From NCBI RefSeq assembly GCF_001509475.1, contig NZ_LLZG01000277.1:10772-74771 (forward strand): a stretch of 64,000 bases of DNA. The letters run 5' to 3'. Source of the DNA: Streptomyces regalis. Lineage in GTDB: Bacteria > Actinomycetota > Actinomycetes > Streptomycetales > Streptomycetaceae. Shown here piece by piece: positions 1 through 8,690 of the stretch (the stretch's first letter is position 1; each line of letters starts with the position of its first letter). The position numbers and the translations under genes were made by a program. Below the pieces are notes generated by a model. That model did no database searches. It was not told the origin of the DNA and saw only the letters and a program-made list of their open reading frames with translations.

Positions 1-429
1 CACATGGGCCTGGACGCCTTCGGCGACCTCGGGGTCCTCGACGGCGCCGGTCGGGCGCGGGGTGGCGTGCGCGAGCCAGTCGCGCACGGCCGGTACGGCG
101 TCCAGGTCGTCGCCGCGCACCAGCGCGCCGACGGCACCGCAGTGGGAGTGGCCGCAGACCACGATGTCGCTGACGCCGAGGACCTCCACGGCGTACTCGA
201 TGGTGGCCGCCTCGCTGGTGGGGTGCTCGGAGGCGTACGGCGGGACGATGTTGCCCGCGGTGCGCAGCTCGAAGAGCTCGCCGGGGCGGGCGCCCGTGAT
301 CAGGGCCGGTACGACCCGTGAGTCGGAGCAGGTGATGAACAGGACCTGAGGGGACTGCCCTTCGGCCAGCTTGGCGAACTCCTCAGGGCGCTGTCCGAAC
401 GTACGGGCGTTGTCGATGAGGGGCTGCAT
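1..429 (-). CDS. beta-class carbonic anhydrase (3' end missing)
   Basis: Zinc enzyme for reversible CO2 hydration, probably cytoplasmic. The 143 codons present carry the beta-class signature: CSDSR with Cys34, Asp36 and Arg38, then GHSHCGA supplying His94 and Cys97, so all three zinc ligands and the Asp-Arg dyad are intact. The start is the ATG whose complement ends at 429, preceded by a GGAGGAG ribosome site about 7 nt away. The gene runs off the left edge, so the C-terminal part (probably 50 or more residues) is not visible. It is separate from the next leftward-reading gene at 506-910, so it is not a SulP-carbonic anhydrase fusion on its N-terminal side. Confidence 0.93.
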   Translation of the reverse strand, partial: MQPLIDNARTFGQRPEEFAKLAEGQSPQVLFITCSDSRVVPALITGARPGELFELRTAGNIVPPYASEHPTSEAATIEYAVEVLGVSDIVVCGHSHCGAVGALVRGDDLDAVPAVRDWLAHATPRPTGAVEDPEVAEGVQAHV

Positions 430-505
430 ATGTGGTGACTCCTCCTGGCGCGCTGCAGTGGCGCGTCGGGGTTTACATGACAGAGGTGGGGGACTGCTCT
501 GCTTC

Positions 506-910
506 TCAGCAGCGGAAGACCTGAAGTCCCGCCGGAGTGTGGGACGTCGAGGATCTCGACGTGCGCTGGTGCGCGGCGCCGGCTCTGGCCGGCTGGTGCG
601 CGGACGCGGGGTCCCGGGTGAGCAACGGTCGGTCGGGCGCCTGGGGCCCGGAGTCGGCGTAGCGCAGATGGTCACGGGTGCGCAGCGGACCGGTCGGGTC
701 CCCATCACCCGAGGGCACGCAGTGGCGGGACGTGAGGGTTTCGTCGCGCAGCGCCTTCCCGGAGAGCTTGATTCCGGGCTGGGCTTTGGCCTTCGCCTGA
801 CTGACTGTGTGCGCGTGTGCGAAGGATGCCGCGGGTGCGAAGAACTGGAGGGCGAGCAGGACGGCGGCGAGGATCGAAATCGCGGTCCGAACCGTCGTAC
901 CTCGGAACAT
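506..910 (-). CDS. small putative secreted protein, function unknown
   Basis: This 134-residue product opens with a short basic n-region, a hydrophobic stretch (about residues 9-28, ILAAVLLALQFFAPAASFA) and an Ala-X-Ala-like cleavage area near residue 31. It therefore looks exported by Sec. The rest is Arg/Pro/Ser rich, without transmembrane segments or a family I recognise, and the last residue is Cys. The ATG has a strong GGAGGGG ribosome site 6-7 nt upstream. Its promoter region holds two direct repeats one helical turn apart (955-973). The signal sequence and ribosome site support a real gene; the C-terminal half is less convincing and could be partly out-of-frame sequence. Confidence 0.55.
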   Translation of the reverse strand: MFRGTTVRTAISILAAVLLALQFFAPAASFAHAHTVSQAKAKAQPGIKLSGKALRDETLTSRHCVPSGDGDPTGPLRTRDHLRYADSGPQAPDRPLLTRDPASAHQPARAGAAHQRTSRSSTSHTPAGLQVFRC

Positions 911-954
911 GCGCCCCCCTCCAGTCGGTCCACACCTCTTGCGCGTGCCAACAC

Positions 955-973
955 TTGGTCAACCGTTGGTCAA
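955..973 (-). promoter_or_regulatory. two 11-bp-spaced direct repeats, PhoP-box-like
   Basis: TTGGTCAA occurs at 955-962 and again at 966-973, exactly 11 bp apart. Read on the minus strand this is CTTGACCAACG followed by GTTGACCAAGT. Streptomyces PhoP boxes are tandem 11-nt units of the form GTTCACC plus four bases, and each unit here differs by about one base in that core. The repeats lie 45-63 nt before the start of the secreted protein at 506-910. The same bases could equally serve as a -35 element (TTGACC). Confidence 0.35.
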
Positions 974-1062
974 GAAACACATTAGCCCGGCAAAGTTGTT
1001 TGCAGGGTTAACTTAGCGTTTCGAGCTGAAGAGAGCCTGAAACGCGAGGGTGGCATGGCTCG

Positions 1063-1087
1063 AACTCCCCCTTGACTTGGGGGAGTT
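1063..1087 (-). terminator. terminator hairpin after zapE
   Basis: AACTCCCCC (1063-1071) and GGGGGAGTT (1079-1087) form a perfect 9-bp stem closing a 7-nt loop. It begins 17 nt past the zapE stop codon on the minus strand. No long U tract follows, which is normal for high-GC actinobacterial terminators. Confidence 0.75.
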
Positions 1088-1103
1088 GGCCAGTCGGGAG
1101 ACG

Positions 1104-2213
1104 TCAGGCGGTGACGAGGCCCTGCGCGTCGCGCGCCAGGGCGGTGAGGCGCGAGATGGCGCGGAAGTACTTCTTGCGGTAGCCGCCCTTGAGCATGTCC
1201 TCGCTGAACAGCTTGTCGAAGGGCAGTCCGGAGGCCAGGACCGGGACCTCGCGGTCGTAGAGCCGGTCCGCGAGCACGACGAGCCGCAGCGCGGTGGACT
1301 GGTCCGGAATCGGCTGGACGTCGGTGAGGCACACGGCGTTCAGGCCATCGGTCAGAGCGCCGTAACGACTGGGGTGGACGCGAGCCAGGTGGTCCAGCAG
1401 GTGCGGGAAGTCGTCGAGGGAGGCGCCCTCGGTGGCGTACGCCGCCTTCGTCACCTGCTCCTCGGAGTACGGCGCCGGCGCCTCGGGCAGGCCGCGGTGG
1501 CGGTAGTCCTCGCCGTCGATGCGCAGCGCGCGGAAGTGGGCCGAAAGGCCCTGGATCTCCCGCAGGAAGTCGGCCGCCGCGAAGCGGCCCTCGCCGAGCT
1601 TGCCGGGGAGGGTGTTGGAGGTGGCGGCGAGCGCGACGCCCGCGTCGACGAGCTTGCCGAGCAGGGTCGAGACGAGGACGGTGTCGCCGGGGTCGTCGAG
1701 CTCGAACTCGTCGATGCAGAGGAGGCGGTGGCCGGAGAGGGTCTGGACCGTCTGCTGGAAGCCGAGGGCGCCGACGAGGTTCGTCAGCTCCACGAAGGTG
1801 CCGAACGCCTTGAGGGACGGATCGGCCGGGGTGGCGTGCCAGAGGGAGGCGAGCAGATGGGTCTTGCCGACGCCGTAGCCGCCGTCGAGGTAGACGCCGC
1901 GGGGTCCCGCGGGAACCTTGGGGGCCTTGGCCCTGCCGAAGCCCAGGAAGCCGCGCCTGGTCTTGCCGGCACCGCTGGCGTGCGCACCGCCGAGCCCGGC
2001 GGCGAAGCCCTCCAGGACGCCGACCGCCTCGGTCTGGCTGGGCTGGTTCGGGTCCGGTAGGTACGTGCTGAACCGGACCGAGTCGAACCGCGGCGGCGGC
2101 ACCATCTCGGCGACCAGCCGGTCCGCGGGAACGTGCGGCTCACGGGCGCACAAGGACAGCGGGCTCGCTTCGGCTATCGCGTGCGGACCGGAGGCGGCGG
2201 AGGATGACGACAC
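1104..2213 (-). CDS. zapE: AFG1/ZapE-family ATPase
   Basis: Cytoplasmic AAA-like P-loop ATPase of the AFG1/ZapE family, linked in Proteobacteria to division and envelope stress and in mitochondria to protein quality control. Its role in Streptomyces is not established. Walker A is GGYGVGKTHL (residues 111-120) and Walker B is LLCIDEF (164-170), followed by the family ELDDPGDT stretch. The length of 369 residues is typical. A small Gly/Lys-rich insert (about 80-105) precedes Walker A. The gene is divergent from the pyrimidine reductase at 2251 with only 37 bp between starts, so the two share a promoter region. Confidence 0.93.
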   Translation of the reverse strand: MSSSSAASGPHAIAEASPLSLCAREPHVPADRLVAEMVPPPRFDSVRFSTYLPDPNQPSQTEAVGVLEGFAAGLGGAHASGAGKTRRGFLGFGRAKAPKVPAGPRGVYLDGGYGVGKTHLLASLWHATPADPSLKAFGTFVELTNLVGALGFQQTVQTLSGHRLLCIDEFELDDPGDTVLVSTLLGKLVDAGVALAATSNTLPGKLGEGRFAAADFLREIQGLSAHFRALRIDGEDYRHRGLPEAPAPYSEEQVTKAAYATEGASLDDFPHLLDHLARVHPSRYGALTDGLNAVCLTDVQPIPDQSTALRLVVLADRLYDREVPVLASGLPFDKLFSEDMLKGGYRKKYFRAISRLTALARDAQGLVTA

Positions 2214-2250
2214 GGTTCACCATGCTAATCGCCGTGCCACACTCCTTGAC

Positions 2251-3258
2251 ATGCGACGCCTGTTCCCTGTGACCGATGAAACAGCAGCGAGGGCCGCCGG
2301 CGGTTCGGCCGGGGAGGAGGGGGGTGGAGCTGTCGATGCGGGGGGTGTGGCCCAGGGCTCTGGTGGGCCTTCGGGGGCTGGGGCCGGTGGCGAGGCCGGT
2401 GGTGAGGGTGCCTGGATCTCGGGCGGGTGCCCTGTCGACGGTGGTGCCCATGAGGTCGGTGCTGCGGGGCGTGGGGCTCGGCGTGGGGGTGGTGCCGGGG
2501 GTGGCTTTCCTGGTGGGGACCTGATCGACCGCGAGTGGTCTCTCGCCGAGATCGCCGCCGCGTATGCCTATCCCGAGCCGGGGCCCGGCGGGGCGCGGCC
2601 CTGGCTGCGGGCCAACATGGTGTCCACGTTGGACGGGGCCGCCCAGCACGACGGGCGCTCGCAGCCCATCTCCACCGCGACCGACATGCGGATCTTCGGC
2701 ACGCTGCGGGGTCTGGCGGACGTCGTGATCGTCGGCGCTGAAACGGTACGTCTGGAGGGGTACCGTCCGGCACGCGCGCGTGCGGAGTTCGCGGACGCGC
2801 GTGAGGCGGCCGGGCAAGGGCCTGCCCCGGCCATCGCGGTGGTGAGCGCGAGCCTGGACCTCGACTACGGCCTTCCGCTCTTCACCTCGCCCTTGGTGCC
2901 GACCCTCGTCCTCACCGGTGCTGCCGCTGCTCCGGACCGCATCGCGACCGCGGAGAAGGCGGGCGCCCAGGTGGTGATCGCCGGTGACGGCGTCGGCGTC
3001 GACCCCGTACGCGCTGTCCAGGCCCTCGCCGAGCTCGGCCATACCCGGCTGCTGACCGAGGGCGGCCCACGGCTGCTCGGGCAGCTGGTGGCCGCCGGGG
3101 TGCTCGACGAGCTCTGTCTGACGATCTCCCCGATGCTCACCGCCGGTGACGCGCAGCGCATCGCCGGAGGGCCCTCGGTGGCGGTACCGAAGCGGTTCGA
3201 GCTGGTGTCGCTGCTGGAGGAGGAGGGGTTCCTGTTCGGCCGGTACCGGCGGACGTGA
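2251..3258 (+). CDS. RibD C-terminal-type pyrimidine reductase family protein
   Basis: NAD(P)H-dependent reductase fold of the riboflavin pathway family (5-amino-6-ribosylaminouracil 5'-phosphate reductase type). The core runs from about residue 110 to the end, with MVSTLDGAAQHDGRS near its beginning, GAETVR for the nucleotide loop, and TEGGPRLLGQL near the C-terminus. No deaminase domain is present, so it may be a stand-alone paralogue and not the main RibD. The start MRRLFPVTDE is the usual one for actinobacterial homologues as I remember them. Between residues about 14 and 92 lies a Gly/Ala/Val-rich low-complexity insert that interrupts the normal path into DREWSLAEIAAAYAYP. It is divergent from zapE. 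Confidence 0.85.
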   Translation: MRRLFPVTDETAARAAGGSAGEEGGGAVDAGGVAQGSGGPSGAGAGGEAGGEGAWISGGCPVDGGAHEVGAAGRGARRGGGAGGGFPGGDLIDREWSLAEIAAAYAYPEPGPGGARPWLRANMVSTLDGAAQHDGRSQPISTATDMRIFGTLRGLADVVIVGAETVRLEGYRPARARAEFADAREAAGQGPAPAIAVVSASLDLDYGLPLFTSPLVPTLVLTGAAAAPDRIATAEKAGAQVVIAGDGVGVDPVRAVQALAELGHTRLLTEGGPRLLGQLVAAGVLDELCLTISPMLTAGDAQRIAGGPSVAVPKRFELVSLLEEEGFLFGRYRRT

Positions 3259-3412
3259 GGATGGTTCGAGTGGTGCGGAAAAGGGTTCTATCGGTGTCGA
3301 GGTCCTGAAAACGGCGGAATCTACCGTTCCGTTTGGCTTCCGCCGGGCACACTGAAAGTCGCAGTCCCCGTGCGAGCGCGGGGCAGGATGGTTTCCGCAG
3401 AAGGGGCGCCCG

Positions 3413-3886
3413 GTGTTCACAAGCGTTTTGATGATCGAGAAGGCCCTGACGTCCGCCGACGTGGAGTTCGTCACCACCTTGCACGGGGACGAGCAGGTCG
3501 CCTTCCATGTGTTGCTCCAGCCGCGCGGTGAGCAGGCCGACAGACTGTTGCGCGCCATCGACGACATCGCGCTCGGCGAGCTGGACGAGGCGGTCCGGGA
3601 GGGGAAGGCGCCGGAGGGCGAGGAGGCGCTGAGCACGGGGGAGCGGGCGCTGGAAGTGTCGCTCACGGCCCTGCGCGGGACCGGGGCGGACGCCGTGGGG
3701 CGGCTCTTGGAGGACCATCCGCTCGACGCGCTCAAGGCCTTGGTGGACGAGGTCGGTGCGGACGAGGTGATCGTGTTGACCGATCCCCACTACGTGGAGG
3801 AGTTCTTCCACCGGGACTGGGCGTCGAGGGCTCGGCACCGGGTGGGGGTGCCGGTGCTGAAGCTTTTCTCGCACAGCAAGGTTTAG
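3413..3886 (+). CDS. conserved actinobacterial protein (often labelled indole-3-glycerol phosphate synthase)
   Basis: A 157-residue soluble protein with an alternating alpha/beta pattern. The N-terminus MFTSVLMIEKALTSADVEFV and the C-terminal EVIVLTDPHYVEEFFHRDW with a basic tail resemble a small UspA-like fold more than a TIM barrel. In Streptomyces such proteins are commonly annotated as indole-3-glycerol phosphate synthase, but the length is about half of TrpC and I see no TrpC active-site motif. The start is GTG at 3413. It sits between the pyrimidine reductase and murC with more than 100 bp on either side, so it is probably its own transcription unit. Function unknown. Confidence 0.72.
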   Translation: MFTSVLMIEKALTSADVEFVTTLHGDEQVAFHVLLQPRGEQADRLLRAIDDIALGELDEAVREGKAPEGEEALSTGERALEVSLTALRGTGADAVGRLLEDHPLDALKALVDEVGADEVIVLTDPHYVEEFFHRDWASRARHRVGVPVLKLFSHSKV

Positions 3887-4010
3887 GGATGTGCGGGGGA
3901 GCGCCGTAGGGGGTCCTGGATGTTGCCGCCCTGCGTCCATGTGCGAGGCCCATTTCCTCACCCCATAGGCTGGGGCCTCATCGTCGTATCGCAATCTTGG
4001 GAGAACACGC

Positions 4011-5402
4011 ATGGCACCCGGCCTTCCCACCGCCATGGACCGACCGCACTTCATCGGCATCGGTGGGGCCGGAATGTCGGGGATCGCGAAGATTCTCGCG
4101 CAGCGTGGGGCCAAGGTGGCGGGCAGCGATGCCAAGGAGTCGGGGACTGCTGAGGCGCTGCGGGCGCTCGGGGTGACCGTGCACATCGGGCATGCGGCGG
4201 AGCACCTCGCCGACGATGCCAGCTGTGTCGTCGTGTCGTCGGCGATCCGGCAGGACAACCCGGAGCTGGCCCGCGCCGCCGAGCTGGGCATCCCGGTGGT
4301 GCACCGCTCCGACGCGCTCGCCGCGCTGATGGACGGGCTGCGCCCGATCGCCGTCGCCGGTACGCACGGCAAGACGACCACGACGTCGATGCTCGCCGTC
4401 TCCCTGAGCGAGCTCGGCCTCAAGCCGTCGTACGCCATCGGCGGCGACCTCGACGCCCCCGGCTCGAACGCCCTGCACGGCGACGGCGACATCTTCGTGG
4501 CGGAGGCGGACGAATCGGACCGCAGCTTCCACAAGTACGCGCCCGACGTCGCGATCGTCCTGAACGTCGAGCTCGACCACCACGCCAACTACGCGTCGAT
4601 GGACGAGATCTACGAGTCCTTCGAGACGTTCGCGGACCGCATCACCGAGGGCGGCACGCTGGTGATCTCGGCGGACCAGGACGGGGCGCGGGAGCTGACC
4701 CGGCGGGTCGCGGCGCGCGACGTGCGGGTGGTGACGTACGGCGAGGCGGAGGACGCCGGCGTACGGGTCCTGTCCGTGCTGGCGCAGGGGCTGAAGAGCC
4801 AGGTCACCGTCCTCCTCGACGGCCAGGAGCTCACCTTCACGGTCTCCGTCCCCGGCCGCCACTACGCGCTCAACGCCGTGGCCGCGCTGGCGGCGGGTGC
4901 GGCGCTCGGTGTCCCGGCCGCCGAGCTGGCCCCGGCGCTGGCCGGGTACACGGGCGTCAAGCGGCGTCTTCAGCTCAAGGGCGAGGCCGCGGGTGTCCAG
5001 GTCATCGACTCCTACGCCCACCACCCGACCGAGATGACGGCCGACCTGGAGGCCATGCGCGCGGCCGCCGGTGACGCCCGGATCGTGGTCGTCTACCAGC
5101 CCCACCTCTTCTCCCGGACGCAGGAACTGGGCAAGGAGATGGGCCAGGCCCTCGCCCTCGCGGACTCCTCGCTGGTCCTGGACATCTATCCGGCCCGCGA
5201 GGACCCGATCCCCGGCGTCACCAGCGACCTGGTCATCGAGGCGGCCCGGGCGGCGAACGCCGAGGTGACGGCCGTGCACGACAAGGGCGAGGTGTCCTCG
5301 CTGATCGCGGGAATGGCGAAGCCCGGTGATCTCGTTCTCACCATGGGCGCGGGCGATGTCACCGACCTCGGCCCGCTCATCCTGGACCGCCTGTCGAAGT
5401 GA
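4011..5402 (+). CDS. murC: UDP-N-acetylmuramate--L-alanine ligase
   Basis: Cytoplasmic ligase adding L-Ala to UDP-MurNAc, the first amino-acid step of peptidoglycan precursor synthesis. The 463-residue length is standard. It has the N-terminal Rossmann UDP-binding domain (HFIGIGGAGMSGIAKILA, residues 13-30), the ATP loop GTHGKTTTTS (117-126), a central domain with the Mur-ligase ELDHH segment, and a C-terminal domain containing DSYAHHPTEM and VVYQPHLFSRT. It lies away from any dcw cluster, as is usual for this second murC-type locus in Streptomyces. msrB follows 13 nt after the stop and is probably co-transcribed. Unlike the dcw enzyme it may serve recycling or be a paralogue; the sequence alone does not decide. 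Confidence 0.93.
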   Translation: MAPGLPTAMDRPHFIGIGGAGMSGIAKILAQRGAKVAGSDAKESGTAEALRALGVTVHIGHAAEHLADDASCVVVSSAIRQDNPELARAAELGIPVVHRSDALAALMDGLRPIAVAGTHGKTTTTSMLAVSLSELGLKPSYAIGGDLDAPGSNALHGDGDIFVAEADESDRSFHKYAPDVAIVLNVELDHHANYASMDEIYESFETFADRITEGGTLVISADQDGARELTRRVAARDVRVVTYGEAEDAGVRVLSVLAQGLKSQVTVLLDGQELTFTVSVPGRHYALNAVAALAAGAALGVPAAELAPALAGYTGVKRRLQLKGEAAGVQVIDSYAHHPTEMTADLEAMRAAAGDARIVVVYQPHLFSRTQELGKEMGQALALADSSLVLDIYPAREDPIPGVTSDLVIEAARAANAEVTAVHDKGEVSSLIAGMAKPGDLVLTMGAGDVTDLGPLILDRLSK

Positions 5403-5415
5403 GGGGTACGGACTC

Positions 5416-5823
5416 ATGTCGTACGACGTCGAAAAGCCGGACGAGCAGTGGCGCACGGAGCTGACCCCGGCCGAGTACGCCGTCCTCCGCCAGGCCGGCA
5501 CGGAGCCCGCCTTCACCGGTGAGTACACCAACACCAAGACGACGGGCGTCTACTCCTGCCGCGCTTGCGGCGCCGAACTCTTCACCTCCACCACGAAGTT
5601 CGAGTCGCACTGCGGCTGGCCGTCCTTCTACGACCCGAAGGACACCGACGCGGTGGAGCTCATCGAGGACCGCTCGCACGGGATGGTGCGGACCGAGGTG
5701 CGGTGCGCCCGGTGCGGGTCGCATCTCGGGCATGTCTTCGAGGGCGAGGGGTATCCGACCCCGACCGATCAGCGGTACTGCATCAACAGCATCTCCCTGC
5801 GGCTGACGCCGGACGCGGACTGA
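5416..5823 (+). CDS. msrB: peptide-methionine (R)-S-oxide reductase
   Basis: Reduces methionine-R-sulfoxide in oxidised proteins. The 135-residue MsrB domain has the two CxxC zinc pairs (CRAC and CARC), the GWPSFYDP substrate loop, and RYCINS with the catalytic cysteine near the C-terminus. The ATG at 5416 is chosen because it starts the conserved MsrB region and lies 13 nt after murC; a longer open frame upstream overlaps murC in another frame and is not used. Probably co-transcribed with murC. Confidence 0.95.
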   Translation: MSYDVEKPDEQWRTELTPAEYAVLRQAGTEPAFTGEYTNTKTTGVYSCRACGAELFTSTTKFESHCGWPSFYDPKDTDAVELIEDRSHGMVRTEVRCARCGSHLGHVFEGEGYPTPTDQRYCINSISLRLTPDAD

Positions 5824-5957
5824 CTTGGGAGCTGACGCGGCAGGGGTGCGGCTGCTGGTTGCGCTGGCACGCCGGATGCCGGTGTTCCTAGACTCGTAAG
5901 GGACGTCGACGTCCGGCCCCGGCGGTCAGTGGCGGTGCGGGAAGGCGGTGGCGCTTC

Positions 5958-6704
5958 ATGCCGTACGTCGCTGTGAGTGCGATCAGCCATCCCGGACTGC
6001 TGCGCGAGCGGAACGAGGACAGCCTCGTCGTCGGGCCGTGGACGCTGTGCGCGACCGTCACCGAGAATCCGCAGACCCTGATCTTCCCGCTCGGCACACC
6101 CCTGGTCGTGGCCGTCGCCGACGGGCTCGGCGGGCATCCCGGCGGCGAAGTGGCCAGCGCCCTGGTCGTGCGCCGGATCGCGTCGCTCGGTCCCGCCCTG
6201 AGCAGCGAGGTCGCCGTCCGTGACGCCCTGAACGCCTGCAACCGCGCCGTGTACCAGGCGGCCGGCGGCGACGAGGGCGGCGGGCTGTCCGCCATGGGGA
6301 CGACGGTCGCCGGAGTCGTCGTGCAGCCCGGCTCGCTGCTGGCGTTCAACGTGGGCGACAGCCGGGTCCTCGCGGCCTCCCGCGACGGGCTGCGCCAGCT
6401 GAGCGTCGACGACAGCCCACCGCACCCGGCCGGGCAGACCACGTCCCTCGTCACCCAGTGCCTGGGCGGCTCGCCCACCTATCGCGCAGTCCAGCCCCAT
6501 GTCACGGCCGAGTCCCCCGTGCCAGGCGAGCGCTATCTCGTCTGCTCGGACGGGCTGACGGACCCGGTGAAGGAGGACGTACTGGACGAGGTGCTGCGCG
6601 AGCACAACGACGGCCGTGCGGCCTTCGAACTGTGGAAGGCCGCCATCGAGGCGGGCGGGCCCGACAACATCACGGTGGCGGTGGTGCGCGTCGCCGACGA
6701 GTGA
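5958..6704 (+). CDS. PP2C-family serine/threonine protein phosphatase
   Basis: Metal-dependent Ser/Thr phosphatase of 248 residues, essentially a bare catalytic domain with no membrane segment. Motifs in order: RERNEDS near residue 16 (PP2C motif with metal-linked Asp), VADGLGGHPGG (second Asp), FNVGDSRVLA, SDGLTD and GPDNITVAVV (last Asp). Close family members reverse Pkn-type kinase phosphorylation, but no kinase gene is in this window. It is a single gene, convergent with the isoaspartate methyltransferase at 6733. Confidence 0.9.
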   Translation: MPYVAVSAISHPGLLRERNEDSLVVGPWTLCATVTENPQTLIFPLGTPLVVAVADGLGGHPGGEVASALVVRRIASLGPALSSEVAVRDALNACNRAVYQAAGGDEGGGLSAMGTTVAGVVVQPGSLLAFNVGDSRVLAASRDGLRQLSVDDSPPHPAGQTTSLVTQCLGGSPTYRAVQPHVTAESPVPGERYLVCSDGLTDPVKEDVLDEVLREHNDGRAAFELWKAAIEAGGPDNITVAVVRVADE

Positions 6705-6732
6705 CCCTTTTGCCTTCGAGGGAGCCTGTCTC

Positions 6733-7395
6733 TCAAGGGAGATCGTCTTCGTCCTGCGGATATCCATGACGTCCCTGCAGCCGGACGAAGCGGGCCGCCG
6801 TCAGTACCCGCCACGGCTCCAGCCCCGACTCGGTGCGCAGGAAACAGACGACCCGCTCGTGCCCGCCCGGACCGATCGGTTGCACCAGGCGGCCGGCCGG
6901 CCGTACCTGCGCGACCAGCGGGGCGGGCACCTCAGGGAACGCGGCCGACACGACCACCGCGTCGTACGGAGCGCGGTCCGGCACTCCGCCACTGCCGTCC
7001 CCGACGCGCAGCTCCACATTCCGTACGAGCTGTCGCATGAGGTTGGCGTGCGCCCGGCGGGCGATGTCCGGCCGCAGTTCGATGCTGACCACGTCGGCAG
7101 CCAGGCGTGCGAGCAGCGCGGTCTGGAAGCCGAGACCGGTTCCGACCTCGAGGACGTGCTCGCCGCCCTTCAGGCCAAGACTCTCGATCATCATGGCGGA
7201 CAGCGACGGCTGTGTGGTGACCTGCCCCTGCCCGATGGGCACCGGCACGTCACGGTAGGCGTCGGCGACCTGATCGACCGGCACAAATCCCGCCCGCGGT
7301 GTTGTCCGTACGGCTTCGAGCAGCCGCTCGTCCATGATCCCGGCGGCCCTCAGGGCCTGCACGAGGTCCTCTGCATCCCCGCGGACGGAGCTCAC
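6733..7395 (-). CDS. protein-L-isoaspartate O-methyltransferase family protein
   Basis: SAM-dependent methyltransferase of 220 residues. The SAM loop is VLEVGTGLGFQTALLA, the preceding segment PIGQGQVTTQPSLSAMMIE is the family isoaspartyl-binding region, and RPAGRLVQPIG lies towards the end of the fold. These support repair of damaged Asp/Asn residues, or use as a natural-product-type PCMT such as those acting on modified peptides; no peptide precursor gene is adjacent. It is convergent with the phosphatase and lies 100 nt downstream of the flippase-like gene on the same strand. Confidence 0.88.
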   Translation of the reverse strand: MSSVRGDAEDLVQALRAAGIMDERLLEAVRTTPRAGFVPVDQVADAYRDVPVPIGQGQVTTQPSLSAMMIESLGLKGGEHVLEVGTGLGFQTALLARLAADVVSIELRPDIARRAHANLMRQLVRNVELRVGDGSGGVPDRAPYDAVVVSAAFPEVPAPLVAQVRPAGRLVQPIGPGGHERVVCFLRTESGLEPWRVLTAARFVRLQGRHGYPQDEDDLP

Positions 7396-7494
7396 GAGCG
7401 GATCACCACCGATCCCGGCAGGTCGGCGAGCGAGGCCGTGACCTCATCGTAGATCCGGCCGTGCCGTCGACGTCCAGGCCGGGGTGCCGTCCGC

Positions 7495-8526
7495 TCAGAG
7501 GATCCTGCGCTGGACCAGGATCGAGAGCACGAGTGCGCCCGGCAGCAGGGGCACCCAGACCGTCAGGACGCGGTAACCGATGACCGTGGCCGCGGCGAGG
7601 CTCAGCGGTGCGCCGAAGGTGACCATCGTGAACACCAGCGCCGCGTCCACGGGGCCGATGCCGCCCGGTGCGGGTACGGCGCCCACCGCGGTGCTGGCGA
7701 GCAGGAGGGCGAGGGTCACCTGCGTCCAGGACAGCGGCAGGCCGAGCGCGAAGCCGACCGAGGCGATCACGCTCGCCTGCAGCAGCGGGGTCGCGGCGGC
7801 CCCGCCCCAGAGGGCGAGGACGCGGCTGGGCCGGGTGTGCAGGATCCGTGCGTCGGTGAGGGCGGTGCGTACGCAGCGGACGAGGGGGCGGCGCAGCGGT
7901 CGTACGGCTGCCGCGAGGATGCCCGCGGTGGCGAGGGCGACCGTCACGCCCGCGGCCACCAGGAGCAACGTCCGCTTGTCCGGGACGAGTTCGGGCAGGT
8001 GCAGCAGTTCGGGGAAGGCCACGAGGAAACCGAGCAGCACCGCCGTCTTCGCGAGCGGTTTGACCAGCGAGTACAGGGCGAGTGAGGCGGTGGCCCGGGC
8101 CAGCGGTATGCCGCGGTTCTGCAGGAAGCGCAGGGTGACGGCATGGGCGCCGATGCTCGCCGGCAGCACTTGGTTCGCGGCGCCGGCCGCGAACTGCGAC
8201 GCGAGCAGCAGGCCCGGCGGGAGCCGTTCCGGCAGGGCCCCTTGGCGGACGCACGCGGCGGCCACCCAGCCCATGCAGGTGAAGAAGAGGCCGGCGAGCA
8301 GCCACCACGGGTCGGCGGAGGCGAGCCGGGCGGCGCCGTCGACGAAGGTGCGCCAGTCGGCCGCCGCCCACGCCCCGATCAGCAGGAGCGGGAGCAGGGT
8401 CAGTGCGTGGCGGGTGAGGCGTGCGGGGGAGAAGGGGGAGCGGGCGGGGGCGGGGCAGGCGGGCAGCGGTCCGGGGAGATCGCCGAGCGGGAGCGAGGAC
8501 ACGGCGCGGTCGTCCTTCCGCGTCAC
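7495..8526 (-). CDS. lysylphosphatidylglycerol synthase TM-region / flippase-like membrane protein
   Basis: A 343-residue polytopic membrane protein with about eight to nine hydrophobic segments, of the UPF0104 type that matches the membrane half of MprF without its aminoacyl-transferase domain. Recognisable family features are QVLPASIGAHAVTLRFLQ and VPAPGGIGPVDAALV, the conserved PxxxG pattern of these flippase-like proteins. It probably moves a lipid across the cytoplasmic membrane. It starts at a GTG and is preceded by 164 nt without a recognisable gene. Confidence 0.82.
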   Translation of the reverse strand: MTRKDDRAVSSLPLGDLPGPLPACPAPARSPFSPARLTRHALTLLPLLLIGAWAAADWRTFVDGAARLASADPWWLLAGLFFTCMGWVAAACVRQGALPERLPPGLLLASQFAAGAANQVLPASIGAHAVTLRFLQNRGIPLARATASLALYSLVKPLAKTAVLLGFLVAFPELLHLPELVPDKRTLLLVAAGVTVALATAGILAAAVRPLRRPLVRCVRTALTDARILHTRPSRVLALWGGAAATPLLQASVIASVGFALGLPLSWTQVTLALLLASTAVGAVPAPGGIGPVDAALVFTMVTFGAPLSLAAATVIGYRVLTVWVPLLPGALVLSILVQRRIL

Positions 8527-8690
8527 CTCCGCGCGGACGCGGGGCGACGGCTAGAGGGCGAGGCAGGAGGGGACGCCGAAAACGTGCCCGCCCGGTGTGA
8601 CGCCGTGGTGTCCACAAGCCGAAGCGGCGTCGGCGGGCGAGCGACGCGACCGGTGACCGCGCGCCGGCCCCCCTGCCTCTGCTCCCGCCC

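Noticed and set aside
2140..3735. Long minus-strand open frame (531 codons) over the pyrimidine reductase and its downstream gene
   Set aside because: Antisense shadow of real plus-strand genes; Ser/Arg/Pro-rich translation without domain features.
3413..3886. Indole-3-glycerol phosphate synthase
   Set aside because: Length is about half of TrpC and no TrpC active-site motif is visible; the label appears to be a propagated misannotation.
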